Source of the DNA: a virus
Direction: 5' to 3' (one strand)
Length of the DNA: 21,513 nucleotides
IMG/VR virus record: IMGVR_UViG_3300035156_000042
Coordinates: 1 to 21,513 of that record
Shown here: positions 6,769 to 13,536 of the stretch, one piece after another
How the letters are laid out: every line of letters begins with the position of its first letter
How positions within the stretch are numbered: position 1 is the stretch's first letter
Notes under the pieces: generated by a model
Databases searched by the model: none
Told to the model about the DNA's origin: nothing
What the model saw: the letters and a program-made list of their open reading frames with translations, nothing else
Made by a program: the position numbers and the translations under genes

Positions 6769-6796
6769 TTTTATAATAAAAAAAATAAATACAATG
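6769..6796. other. AT-rich tract
   Basis: A run including TTTTATAATAAA followed by A-tract and TAAATACAA is sharply AT-rich against its neighbours. Plus-strand TATAAT (6772-6777) has no -35; leftward TTGTAC (6803-6798) and TATTAT (6778-6773) are 19 bases apart, which is long. It could be an easily melted or bent site. Confidence 0.5.
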
Positions 6797-6910
6797 AGTA
6801 CAACCAAGACGGGTCGGAGGATGGAAAAGAGGGTGCGGGGTGCAGATACAACGTACACACGGTCAAACCCTAGCCAACTGGCACGCAACACGCACGCAAC
6901 TGGCCACAAT

Positions 6911-6948
6911 AGTCCGGTCGGAATACCAGCCCGTAATTCGGTCGGATT
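6911..6948. promoter_or_regulatory. CGGTCG dyad pair, 24 bp centre to centre
   Basis: AGTCCGGTCGGAAT (6911-6924) and AATTCGGTCGGATT (6935-6948) are near-identical and each is an imperfect palindrome around a GT centre. Their centres are 24 bp apart, the same as the pairs at 8595-8632 and 16109-16146. The surroundings are non-coding. Confidence 0.5.
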
Positions 6949-6965
6949 GATTAGAGGCCCATAGA

Positions 6966-7017
6966 GGCGTTTTCCCGTTTCCATGTAGGGTGATGCCACC
7001 CATGCCGAGAAAACGCC
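6966..7017. repeat. nested inverted repeat
   Basis: GGCGTTTTC (6966-6974) is perfectly complementary to GAAAACGCC (7009-7017). Inside the 34-base interval, GGGTG (6988-6992) pairs with CACCC (6997-7001) over ATGC. Neither orientation has a following T-tract, so it is not an ordinary terminator; a structured RNA or origin hairpin is possible. Confidence 0.5.
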
Positions 7018-7133
7018 GTGGCGGGGCCATTCCGGCCGTCCTATGGGGTGTCGTGTGTGGGGGGTTCCCCCGGCCATGATGCCAGGGATGCGGATCGTTG
7101 GATGGCTGGGCCGAATGACCCGGAGCCAGAAGC

Positions 7134-7158
7134 AAAAACGCCCGGACTATGCCGGGCG
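7134..7158 (-). terminator. intrinsic terminator after the 223-aa gene
   Basis: Read leftward, CGCCCGG (7158-7152) pairs with CCGGGCG (7145-7139) over a six-base loop and is followed by five T. The stem is seven perfect GC-rich pairs. It lies 22 bases beyond the stop at 7181. Confidence 0.85.
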
Positions 7159-7180
7159 CTGGTGTGGAGTGGTTAGGTTG

Positions 7181-7852
7181 TCATTTCTTGGCGTCGCGGC
7201 CCTTGCCACCCTTGGACTTGGGGTCGTCCTCGGCTGGAATCTCGGTGACTTCCACCCCCTCGGCGGCGTCGCGGGTGTCTTCCATCGCGTCAAGCTCGGC
7301 CAACAGGTCTGGCATCTCCTCACCATCCTTGAGATCAGCCGCACGGAGTTCTTCGATGGCCTCAGCCACCTTGGGATTTTTGCGGAGTGCAGCCTTTTCC
7401 TTGTCGGAAAGCTTGGCCAGATATGCGTCAATCTGGTCCGGTGTCTTGCGACCGTCATACATTTTGAGCAGAGCACGTTTCAACAGGCCACCGGTCGGGC
7501 CACCTTCGCGGCGCTTGTTCCACTCACCCGACAGCAGCCGGTCCAACACGGCTTTGACCGCATCATGCTTGTCTTGCACCGTGGCGGAACGTCCGGTCTC
7601 AGGATTGCGGGTCATGGCGGCAGCATCGACCAATTTCTGTTTCAGCCCGTGCATGAGTGCCTGTCCGATGACTTCGGGGGCCAGCTCGATGGTGTCCAGC
7701 ATGAGGCCGAGACCGTTGGCGAAGTCCAGCTGGAGGATGCCGAACGGGATCTTGTCGCAATGGCCGTATTTGTGGGCTGCGCGCTCGGTGCCTTCGGTCG
7801 GGGTCAGGATGGCAACAGCGATGTCTGGCTTCTTGGTGGTGGCGTTTTTCAT
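7181..7852 (-). CDS. early phage protein, 223 aa, paralogue of the 4495-5139 product
   Basis: Its C-terminal half aligns by eye with the 214-residue protein (GEW-x-KREG, LxRALL, ALRKNPKV, LLAELD). The N-terminal 100 residues differ more: a beta-rich start (DIAVAILTPTEG), then GILQLDFANGLGLMLDTI. The tail is acidic, then Lys/Gly-rich. The start follows GAGGATTAGACC. It is followed by a terminator, so like its paralogue it ends its own unit. The parS-like site lies upstream, between this gene and the 70-residue gene. Two diverged copies of a probably abundant early protein suggest different partners or timing (inference). Not recognised by family. Confidence 0.82.
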   Translation of the reverse strand: MKNATTKKPDIAVAILTPTEGTERAAHKYGHCDKIPFGILQLDFANGLGLMLDTIELAPEVIGQALMHGLKQKLVDAAAMTRNPETGRSATVQDKHDAVKAVLDRLLSGEWNKRREGGPTGGLLKRALLKMYDGRKTPDQIDAYLAKLSDKEKAALRKNPKVAEAIEELRAADLKDGEEMPDLLAELDAMEDTRDAAEGVEVTEIPAEDDPKSKGGKGRDAKK

Positions 7853-7900
7853 GGTCTAATCCTCAGTGTGATTGTGGGCGAGATTGCCCGCTAAGCCGAC

Positions 7901-7935
7901 TGTTTCACGTGGAACAATCCGCTTAACGTGGAACC
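7901..7935. promoter_or_regulatory. parS-like centromere site plus degenerate second copy
   Basis: TGTTTCACGTGGAACA (7901-7916) matches the conserved bacterial parS palindrome (TGTTnCACGTGnAACA) at every defined position. A second copy, CGCTTAACGTGGAACC (7920-7935), matches it at 12 of 16 bases with a 19-bp offset. In bacteria ParB-CTP loads as a clamp at such sites. No parA or parB gene is visible in the window, so the binder would be host ParB or a phage protein encoded elsewhere. The site lies in the 86-base gap between two leftward genes. Confidence 0.75.
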
Positions 7936-7938
7936 CCG

Positions 7939-8151
7939 TTACATTTCGTCAGGCAGGCCGTACACGTCCGATTCTTCATCATCGCCGCACGCAATCTCAC
8001 AGTCATTCAGGAGATCGTGCAGCGCCTTGACGACGTTCTCAGGCGTGTAGTCCGTGGCTTGGGTGTTGCACTCACGTTTGATGGCCGAGAATTCCTGCGG
8101 TCCCGATGCGCGCAACAGACCCATGATAGCCTGCTTGCAAGTGTATGCCAT
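7939..8151 (-). CDS. small winged-helix-like protein, 70 aa, possible regulator
   Basis: A 70-residue protein starting at 8151 after GAGAGGGGCAACAA. The pattern resembles a minimal winged helix: helix 1 (QAIMGLLRASG), helix 2 (FSAIKRECN), a recognition-like helix (TPENVVKALHDLLND), then a two-strand wing with acidic residues (EIACGDDEESDVYGLPD). Such proteins bind DNA in regulators, though the acidic wing is unusual and could mean a DNA mimic or a protein partner. It is the first leftward gene from the divergent control region, a usual place for a switch gene. The fold call is by eye only. Confidence 0.6.
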   Translation of the reverse strand: MAYTCKQAIMGLLRASGPQEFSAIKRECNTQATDYTPENVVKALHDLLNDCEIACGDDEESDVYGLPDEM

Positions 8152-8287
8152 TTGTTGCCCCTCTCCGTTGGTGCGCCGCTGAATTGCTGCGCCATGTCGT
8201 TAATGTAACCGAACTTGCCGCCCAGAAGTAGAGGATTCCCTCTAATTCCCCTGGACTCCGTGGCCAGCCTTGTTGCCGGATTGAAAG

Positions 8288-8353
8288 TTGTCACCCTGAC
8301 AATTTGACATAACGTCCTATTACGCGATGTTGTCTCTTTTATGCAACATTGTC
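8288..8353. repeat. cluster of TTGTC/GACAA words
   Basis: TTGTC (8288-8292) and GACAA (8298-8302) form a short dyad over ACCCT. TTGTC recurs at 8330-8334 and 8349-8353, 19 bp apart, and ATGTTG (8327-8332) is inverted as CAACAT (8344-8349). Short words in a control region, possibly binding sites; chance is not excluded. Confidence 0.35.
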
Positions 8354-8407
8354 CCAATCGTAACATAAGCCTGCGCACCCCCGCACACGTAGCAAGTCCT
8401 GTGCCAG

Positions 8408-8440
8408 CACGGTCGTTCGCTAAGTTTTCGCACGGTCGTG
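8408..8440. repeat. variant dyad pair, 23 bp apart
   Basis: GCACGGTCGT occurs at 8407-8416 and 8430-8439. The right copy extends to CACGGTCGTG, arms CACG/CGTG around a GT centre. The GT-centred plan and 23-bp spacing resemble the CGGTCGGA pairs, with different flanks. Confidence 0.4.
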
Positions 8441-8459
8441 CTGAGCCACCTGATCGGAC

Positions 8460-8504
8460 CGGGGGGTGGGCTTCCCGCAGTGGGGGGTGTCGGAACGGGG
8501 GTGT
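8460..8504 (+). other. G-rich stretch with four G-runs
   Basis: The plus strand carries runs of six, three, six and five G separated by 1, 11 and 9 bases. This could fold as a G-quadruplex with long loops, next to the late promoter. The composition is clear; the folding is a guess. Confidence 0.35.
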
Positions 8505-8594
8505 TTACGCGCATTCCGACTGGACGTGCGAGGTCCATTTTTCAAACGACCCCTGGGACTCCTCAGTCGAAAAAATAATTCAGGCTAAATTTGA

Positions 8595-8632
8595 AATCCG
8601 ATCGGATTACAGCGGGATATTCCGGTCGGGAT
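8595..8632. promoter_or_regulatory. CGGTCG dyad pair upstream of the late promoter
   Basis: AATCCGATCGGATT (8595-8608) is a perfect 14-bp palindrome. ATTCCGGTCGGGAT (8619-8632) is an imperfect one. Centres are 24 bp apart. They end about 37 bases upstream of the -35 at 8670, a position used by activators. Confidence 0.55.
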
Positions 8633-8669
8633 TGGGGCAAGCCTGAAACCAGCCGCGAGCTTGACACTT

Positions 8670-8699
8670 TTGACCGATCTGGCGCAAACTGGCTATATT
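8670..8699 (+). promoter_or_regulatory. sigma70-type promoter for the packaging/virion genes
   Basis: TTGACC (8670-8675), 18 bases, TATATT (8694-8699). Transcription would start near 8706, about 20 bases before the small terminase ATG at 8727. The -35 matches five of six and the -10 five of six consensus bases. Confidence 0.7.
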
Positions 8700-8726
8700 A
8701 CAACACTGGCAACCAAGGGGCTAACC

Positions 8727-9203
8727 ATGAGCGACAACGCAATCCAAGCTGTATCGTACACGCACGACGCAATGATCGACTTCATTATCTCGAACCCGAA
8801 GGCATCGCAGCAGGAAATCGCCAAGGAGTTCGGCTACACCCAGCCTTGGATTTCGCGCATCTTCGCATCGGACGCATTCCAGGCTCGCCTCGCTGAGCGC
8901 AAGACGGCTTTGGTCGATCCGGTGGTTGCGCAGTCCGTCAATGAGCGCATCAACGGGCTTGTGATGCAGTCGGTCGAAATCCTGGAGGCTAAGCTGGCGC
9001 AAACCAGCAACCCTGACCTGGCATTGAAGGTCTTCGAAATCTCCACCAAGGCGGCTGGCTACGGTGCGCGCAAGGATAACGTGGCTGTCCAGCAAAACTT
9101 CGTCGTACACCTGCCACCGAAAGTCTCCGATCCGCACGCATGGGCAGCTGCTCACCGTCCAGGCGGAACTGAACCCTTCACCATTGAGGCGGAAACCCGC
9201 TGA
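8727..9203 (+). CDS. terS: terminase small subunit
   Basis: A 158-residue protein. The start at 8727 follows AAGGGGCTAACC; the longer frame to 8661 would run through the promoter and is rejected. Residues about 26-46 form a helix-turn-helix (ASQQEIAKEFGYTQPWISRIF region, key residues Ile31, Ala32, Ile42), followed by helical oligomerisation regions (VVAQSVNERINGLVMQSVEILEAKL). Small terminases bind the packaging site on concatemeric DNA and load the large subunit. It opens the late operon, two genes before the large terminase. The family call rests on the HTH, the size and the gene order. Confidence 0.85.
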   Translation: MSDNAIQAVSYTHDAMIDFIISNPKASQQEIAKEFGYTQPWISRIFASDAFQARLAERKTALVDPVVAQSVNERINGLVMQSVEILEAKLAQTSNPDLALKVFEISTKAAGYGARKDNVAVQQNFVVHLPPKVSDPHAWAAAHRPGGTEPFTIEAETR

Positions 9204-9213
9204 AAGGACCCCC

Positions 9214-9846
9214 ATGAGCTTCAAATCCCTGATCGGCTTCGAGAACCTCTTTTCCAAGGAATTCGGAAAGGACATCTTCAAGAAGCCCACTCGCTTGCTG
9301 ACCGGCATCGACCCCGGATCGACCAAAGTCTGGAACAAGGTTCTTGGCCGCGACGACAAGCCACTCGTCAATGCCTTCGGCAGCCCCGGAAAGCAGTATT
9401 ACGAAATGGCTGAGGCCAAGGGCATCGACACCGGGTCGGCGAAAAACCTGCACCGGATCGCTGACGTTGTCGCTGGCTTCTACGGCGCACAGGGACTCGC
9501 TGGCATTGGTGGCGGGGGTGCAGCTGCTCCTGCGGGTGCTGGTGGTGTCGGTACGGGTGCGGCCCCTGCTGCAGGTGCTCCGGCTGTCGGCGGTGGTGCA
9601 AGTGGCGGCGCTTCCGGTGGTGCGTCCTCGGCCCTGTCTGACCCGAACTCCAAGCAGGCCATGATTCAAGCCATGATGAAGGGCGGCATGAACGGCTTCA
9701 ACCAAGGTGCTGGAGGCCAAGCCCCTCAGTCCCGTCCCATGTACATCGCTGACGGAACCCCTATCGTGTCCGGCGAAGCCGAACGAATCCGCCGCGAGCA
9801 GATGATCCAGGCCATGCTGGCGCAAACCCAGAAAGGAATCGCCTGA
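9214..9846 (+). CDS. Gly/Ala-rich phage protein between the terminase genes, 210 aa
   Basis: The start at 9214 follows AAAGGA. Residues 1-90 look folded, with LLTGIDPGSTKVWNKVLGRDD and VNAFGSPGKQYY; residues about 95-140 are almost only Gly, Ala, Pro, Ser and Val, a flexible linker; the C-terminus is helical (AERIRREQMIQAMLAQTQ). I recall similar DPxSxKxWNKxLGRDD proteins next to the terminase genes in other podoviruses, without known function. The stop overlaps the large terminase start (TGATG). A minor virion or packaging-accessory role is inferred from position only. Confidence 0.75.
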   Translation: MSFKSLIGFENLFSKEFGKDIFKKPTRLLTGIDPGSTKVWNKVLGRDDKPLVNAFGSPGKQYYEMAEAKGIDTGSAKNLHRIADVVAGFYGAQGLAGIGGGGAAAPAGAGGVGTGAAPAAGAPAVGGGASGGASGGASSALSDPNSKQAMIQAMMKGGMNGFNQGAGGQAPQSRPMYIADGTPIVSGEAERIRREQMIQAMLAQTQKGIA

Positions 9847-11414
9847 TGTTCCAGCCCCCTTCCGAGCGCACCGGACCAATCGTCCTCTGGCAGCCCCAGC
9901 CCGGCCCACAGACTGCACTTCTCGAATGCGACGTCTTCGAAGTGTTCTACGGTGGCGCTCGCGGAGGGGGTAAAACTGAGTCGTCCATCGGTGACTGGCT
10001 CCAGCATTCCTCGACTTACGGCGAAGGCGCTATCGGCATCTTCGTCCGTCGCAAACTCACCCAGCTGGCCGAAGTGATCGCCCGCACCAAGCAAATCTTC
10101 ACCAAGCTGGGCGGCAAATACAACGAGCAGCAGAAAACCTGGACCATGCCGGGGGGCGGGCGCTTGAAATTCGTCTACCTTGAAAGGGACTCCGATGCCG
10201 AAGAATACCAAGGCCACAACTACACCCGAATTTACGTGGAAGAGCTTACCAACTTCCCAAACCCTGGCCCTATCGACAAGCTTCGCGCAACCCTGCGTTC
10301 GGGCACTGGTGTCCCAGTTGGTATGCGCCTCACAGGGAATCCTGGCGGCCCCGGACACAACTGGGTCAAAGCCCGATACATCGACCCTGCTCCTAAAGGT
10401 TATCAAATCCTGCGGGAGGAAACCACCTTCGATCTAGACGGCGAGAAAAAGACTGTGTTCCTTGACCGGGTCTTCATCCCGTCGAAGATCGGTGACAACC
10501 AGCTCCTGATGCGCAATGACCCGACGTACATTCTCCGTCTGCGTCAGTCCGGCTCCGAGGCTCTAGTCAAGGCGTGGCTCGAGGGTAACTGGGACATCGT
10601 CGATGGCGCATTCTTCGACACGTGGTCAGATGCCAACGTCCTGTCCATGGACTGGCTGGAGCGCATCCCGAAAACTGCCCTCCGCTTCCGTGCGCATGAC
10701 TGGGGTTCGGCTAAGCCTGCCTCAACGGGCTGGTATGTCGTATCCGATGGCACCTGGGGACTCCCGAAGGGCGCTCTAGTCAAGTATCGTGAATGGTACA
10801 CGGCGAAAAAAGCCAACGTCGGCATGAAGCTGACCGCAGCGCAGATGGCAATGGGCATCCTGACCCGTGAAGGTGCTGTGTTCAACGAGCACGACCAGAA
10901 AATCAAGGACCCGCTCGAGAAAATCCAGTACGGTGCTGCTGACCCGGCAATCTTCATCCGAAACGGTGGCCCATCCATCGCAGAATCTATGTCCCTGAAG
11001 GGCTGCACGTGGCGTCCTGCTGACAACAAGCGTGGTCCGGGTTGGGAAGCCATGCGTCAGCGAATCGTCGGCGAAGCCTGTGCTCCAAACGAGTACGCCA
11101 CTTCGCGCCCGTTCATGGACGACGACGGAAACGTGACTTGGCGTGTGCCGATGCTGTATTTCATGGAGTGCTGCGAAGATTCGATCCGCACTATCCCGGT
11201 CCTCCAGCACGACGACAAGAATCCCGAGGACCTGGACACCGAAGCCGAAGACCATGCTGCCGACGAAACGCGCTATGCCTGTATGTCCCGTCCCTGGGTT
11301 CCGAAGGGTGTAACACCTCCAGCTTCGATCTTGCCGAAACTCCCAGGCGAACATACGATCATGGAACTTGTAGCAAAACGCACCGCGCTTCGACGCGCAG
11401 CCCTGAACGATTAA
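9846..11414 (+). CDS. terL: terminase large subunit (packaging ATPase/nuclease)
   Basis: A 522-residue protein with both terminase domains. The ATPase has Walker A GGARGGGKT (36-44) and Walker B RIYVEE (128-133, acidic pair 132-133). The RNase H-like nuclease has HDWG (Asp285), ADPAIF (Asp366) and a third acidic motif HAADETRY (470-477, Asp473). The enzyme powers DNA translocation into the prohead and cuts the concatemer. Length and motif order are typical. It starts on the stop of the upstream gene (TGATG) and is followed seven bases later by the portal gene. No key residue appears missing. Confidence 0.95.
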   Translation: MFQPPSERTGPIVLWQPQPGPQTALLECDVFEVFYGGARGGGKTESSIGDWLQHSSTYGEGAIGIFVRRKLTQLAEVIARTKQIFTKLGGKYNEQQKTWTMPGGGRLKFVYLERDSDAEEYQGHNYTRIYVEELTNFPNPGPIDKLRATLRSGTGVPVGMRLTGNPGGPGHNWVKARYIDPAPKGYQILREETTFDLDGEKKTVFLDRVFIPSKIGDNQLLMRNDPTYILRLRQSGSEALVKAWLEGNWDIVDGAFFDTWSDANVLSMDWLERIPKTALRFRAHDWGSAKPASTGWYVVSDGTWGLPKGALVKYREWYTAKKANVGMKLTAAQMAMGILTREGAVFNEHDQKIKDPLEKIQYGAADPAIFIRNGGPSIAESMSLKGCTWRPADNKRGPGWEAMRQRIVGEACAPNEYATSRPFMDDDGNVTWRVPMLYFMECCEDSIRTIPVLQHDDKNPEDLDTEAEDHAADETRYACMSRPWVPKGVTPPASILPKLPGEHTIMELVAKRTALRRAALND

Positions 11415-11421
11415 GGAAATC

Positions 11422-13536
11422 ATGGAAAAGCTCACATACACGCCCGCAGTCAAAAAGTGGCTCACGGAGCTGGAAGCGGCCGACAAGCGCGAAAAGACCT
11501 GGCGTAAGGATGCGCGCAGTATCGTCGAAATCTACGAAGCTGGGAAGAAGGAGCAGAACCCCTTTAACATTCTGTTCTCGAACACTGAGACACTTGCTCC
11601 CGCCTTGTTCAACAATACGCCCCGCCCAGTGGTCGAGCGCCGTCACAAGGACGCTGATGCGATCGGGAAAGTCGCTTCCAACGTCACCAAGCGCACGCTG
11701 GATTACCTGCTGGACGCCAACGACTCGGATTACAGCAGCTTCACCGACATGATGCAGTCGGCAGTTCTCGAGGCGCTGCTGCCGGGGCGTGGACTCACCC
11801 GCTTCAAATACGATGCTGCCATCAGCGGTGAAGGCGACGCGTCGAAGGTGGACTCGGAATTGGTCTGCGGCGAGGAAGTGCCTTGGGACCGTATCCGCCT
11901 CGGTTACGCCAAGAAGTGGAAAGACCTGCCGTGGCTCGCCTTCGAACACTTCATGAACCGCGACGAAGTCAAGGCCCACTTCAAGGACATGGAAGGCAAG
12001 GTGCAATACACCATTGTCCCTGGCAAAGAGGATGACGAGGAAGGCGAGTCGGACGCCAAAGCTGACGCTGACGACAACGGTGCCCTGCTCGCGCAAATCT
12101 TCGAAATCTGGGACAAGACTACTGGCAAGGTGTATTTCGTGTCGCCGGGCTGCGCCGAGGTGCTGAAGGAATCCGAGGTGCCGTTGAAGCTGTCGGGCTT
12201 CTTCCCCTGCCCGCGACCACTCCAGTTCATCCAGAAAGTCTCGACGCTGGTGCCGACTCCGCTTTACGCGCTGTACGAGAACCAAGCCGAAGAGCTGAAC
12301 AAGTGCTCGGTCCGCATCAACAAGATCATGAACGCCCTCAAGGTGCGCGGCTTCTACGATGGCAGTCTCCAGGGCTTGACCGAGCTGATGCAGTCCGGCG
12401 ATAACACGCTGCTGCCGGCCGAGAACGTCGCATCCATGGTGCAGGGCCAGACCCTCGACAAGGCCATCTGGCTGTTCCCGATTGAAAAGCTGGTCGGCGT
12501 GCTCCAACAGCTGTATGTCCAGCGCGAACAGATCAAGGCCACGATCTACGAGATTACTGGCGTCAGTGACATCCTGCGCGGTTCCTCGGTGGCGTCGGAA
12601 ACGGCGACTGCCCAGAACATCAAGAACCAGTGGGGCACCCTGCGTCTGAAGAAGGCTCAGAAGGAAGTCATGCGTTACGTCCGCGACTGCCTGCGCATCA
12701 TGGCCGAAATCGCAGTCGAAAACCTGGACCCGAAGACGCTGTCGGCAATGACTGGCCTGCAGTATCCGACCGCCGAGGAGAAGCAGCAGGCACAAGCGGC
12801 CATGCAACAGCTGCAACAACAGCAGGCACTGCAGGCTCAGATGGCACCGGGTCAGCCACCGCAGGAAAACCCACAAATGGCGCAGCTGCAACAGGTCCTG
12901 TCCCTGCCTTCGTGGGACGAGATTCTCCAGGTGCTCAAGGACGACGTCCAGCGTCAGTACCGCATCGACATCGAAACCAACTCGACTGTTGACGCCGAAG
13001 CGACCGAGGACAAGACTGACGTGGCTGAGTTCCTGAACTCGATGTCGCAGTTCCTCAACGGTGTCCAGCCGATGATCGAAAGCGGGTACATGAGCTTCGA
13101 CGTCGCCAAGACCATGCTCCTGGCAATCGTGCGCCGGTTCCGCTTCGGGGTCGAGGTGGAGGACCAGATCAACCAGATGCAGGCACCGCCTCCGAAGGAA
13201 GAGGGCGACGACCCGAAAGTCAAGGCCGAGCAGATGAAGCTCCAGATGGAATCCAAGGCCATGGAGGCTGAGGCTGCCCACAAGGAGAAGATGATGCAGC
13301 TGGAGTACCAGTCGGCCCAGATGGAAATGGAACTCAAGCGCGAAGAGATGGACTTGAAACGCGAAGAGATGCAGTTCAAACGTGAACAGGCTGCGCAGCA
13401 ACATCAAATGGACTTGCAAGGTATGCAAGAGAAAGCTATATTCGATTCTCAACAACGAGCGCTGAAGGCTCAGCAAGCCGAACAAGCTGCCATGACCCCA
13501 CCGCAACCTGAAGGGACTCCGAATGCCAACGTATGA
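11422..13536 (+). CDS. portal protein
   Basis: A 704-residue protein starting after AAGGAAATC. The N-terminal half, with FNILFSNTETLAPALFNNTP and KKWKDLPWLAFEHFMN, and the segment YEITGVSDILRGS (about 375-387), followed by long helices, resembles the roughly 700-residue portals of podoviruses. Portals form the dodecameric ring through which DNA enters and leaves. Residues about 445-490 are Gln-rich. Residues about 600-690 form a charged coiled coil with repeated KREEM units (MDLKREEMQFKREQ), fitting a long barrel. It lies directly after terL and overlaps the next gene by 14 bases. Confidence 0.9.
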   Translation: MEKLTYTPAVKKWLTELEAADKREKTWRKDARSIVEIYEAGKKEQNPFNILFSNTETLAPALFNNTPRPVVERRHKDADAIGKVASNVTKRTLDYLLDANDSDYSSFTDMMQSAVLEALLPGRGLTRFKYDAAISGEGDASKVDSELVCGEEVPWDRIRLGYAKKWKDLPWLAFEHFMNRDEVKAHFKDMEGKVQYTIVPGKEDDEEGESDAKADADDNGALLAQIFEIWDKTTGKVYFVSPGCAEVLKESEVPLKLSGFFPCPRPLQFIQKVSTLVPTPLYALYENQAEELNKCSVRINKIMNALKVRGFYDGSLQGLTELMQSGDNTLLPAENVASMVQGQTLDKAIWLFPIEKLVGVLQQLYVQREQIKATIYEITGVSDILRGSSVASETATAQNIKNQWGTLRLKKAQKEVMRYVRDCLRIMAEIAVENLDPKTLSAMTGLQYPTAEEKQQAQAAMQQLQQQQALQAQMAPGQPPQENPQMAQLQQVLSLPSWDEILQVLKDDVQRQYRIDIETNSTVDAEATEDKTDVAEFLNSMSQFLNGVQPMIESGYMSFDVAKTMLLAIVRRFRFGVEVEDQINQMQAPPPKEEGDDPKVKAEQMKLQMESKAMEAEAAHKEKMMQLEYQSAQMEMELKREEMDLKREEMQFKREQAAQQHQMDLQGMQEKAIFDSQQRALKAQQAEQAAMTPPQPEGTPNANV

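Larger units (their letters stand above)
6532..7180. other. 650-base gene-free control region between leftward genes
   Basis: No reading frame here has a convincing ribosome site or protein-like composition. It holds a leftward promoter candidate (6611-6639), two dyad pairs (6569-6606 and 6911-6948), an AT-rich tract (6769-6796) that stands out in GC-rich surroundings, a nested inverted repeat (6966-7017) and a terminator (7134-7158). A replication origin or a second control hub are both possible; I see no iteron array. Confidence 0.55.
8152..8726. other. 575-base divergent control region
   Basis: The leftward early genes and the rightward late genes meet here. I see no supported gene. It holds TTGTC/GACAA words (8288-8353), a variant dyad pair (8408-8440), a G-rich stretch (8460-8504), a CGGTCG dyad pair (8595-8632) and a rightward promoter (8670-8699). 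No clear leftward promoter was found, although one is expected. Confidence 0.6.

Noticed and set aside
6757-7135. Leftward frames in the control island, one with a hydrophobic end
   Set aside because: The hydrophobic stretch is only the translation of the AT-rich tract; no ribosome site, and the frames cross the hairpins and dyads.
8661-8689. TTGACA at 8661-8666 as the -35 of the late promoter
   Set aside because: At 17 bases it meets GCAAAC, no -10. The TTGACC at 8670 with TATATT fits better.
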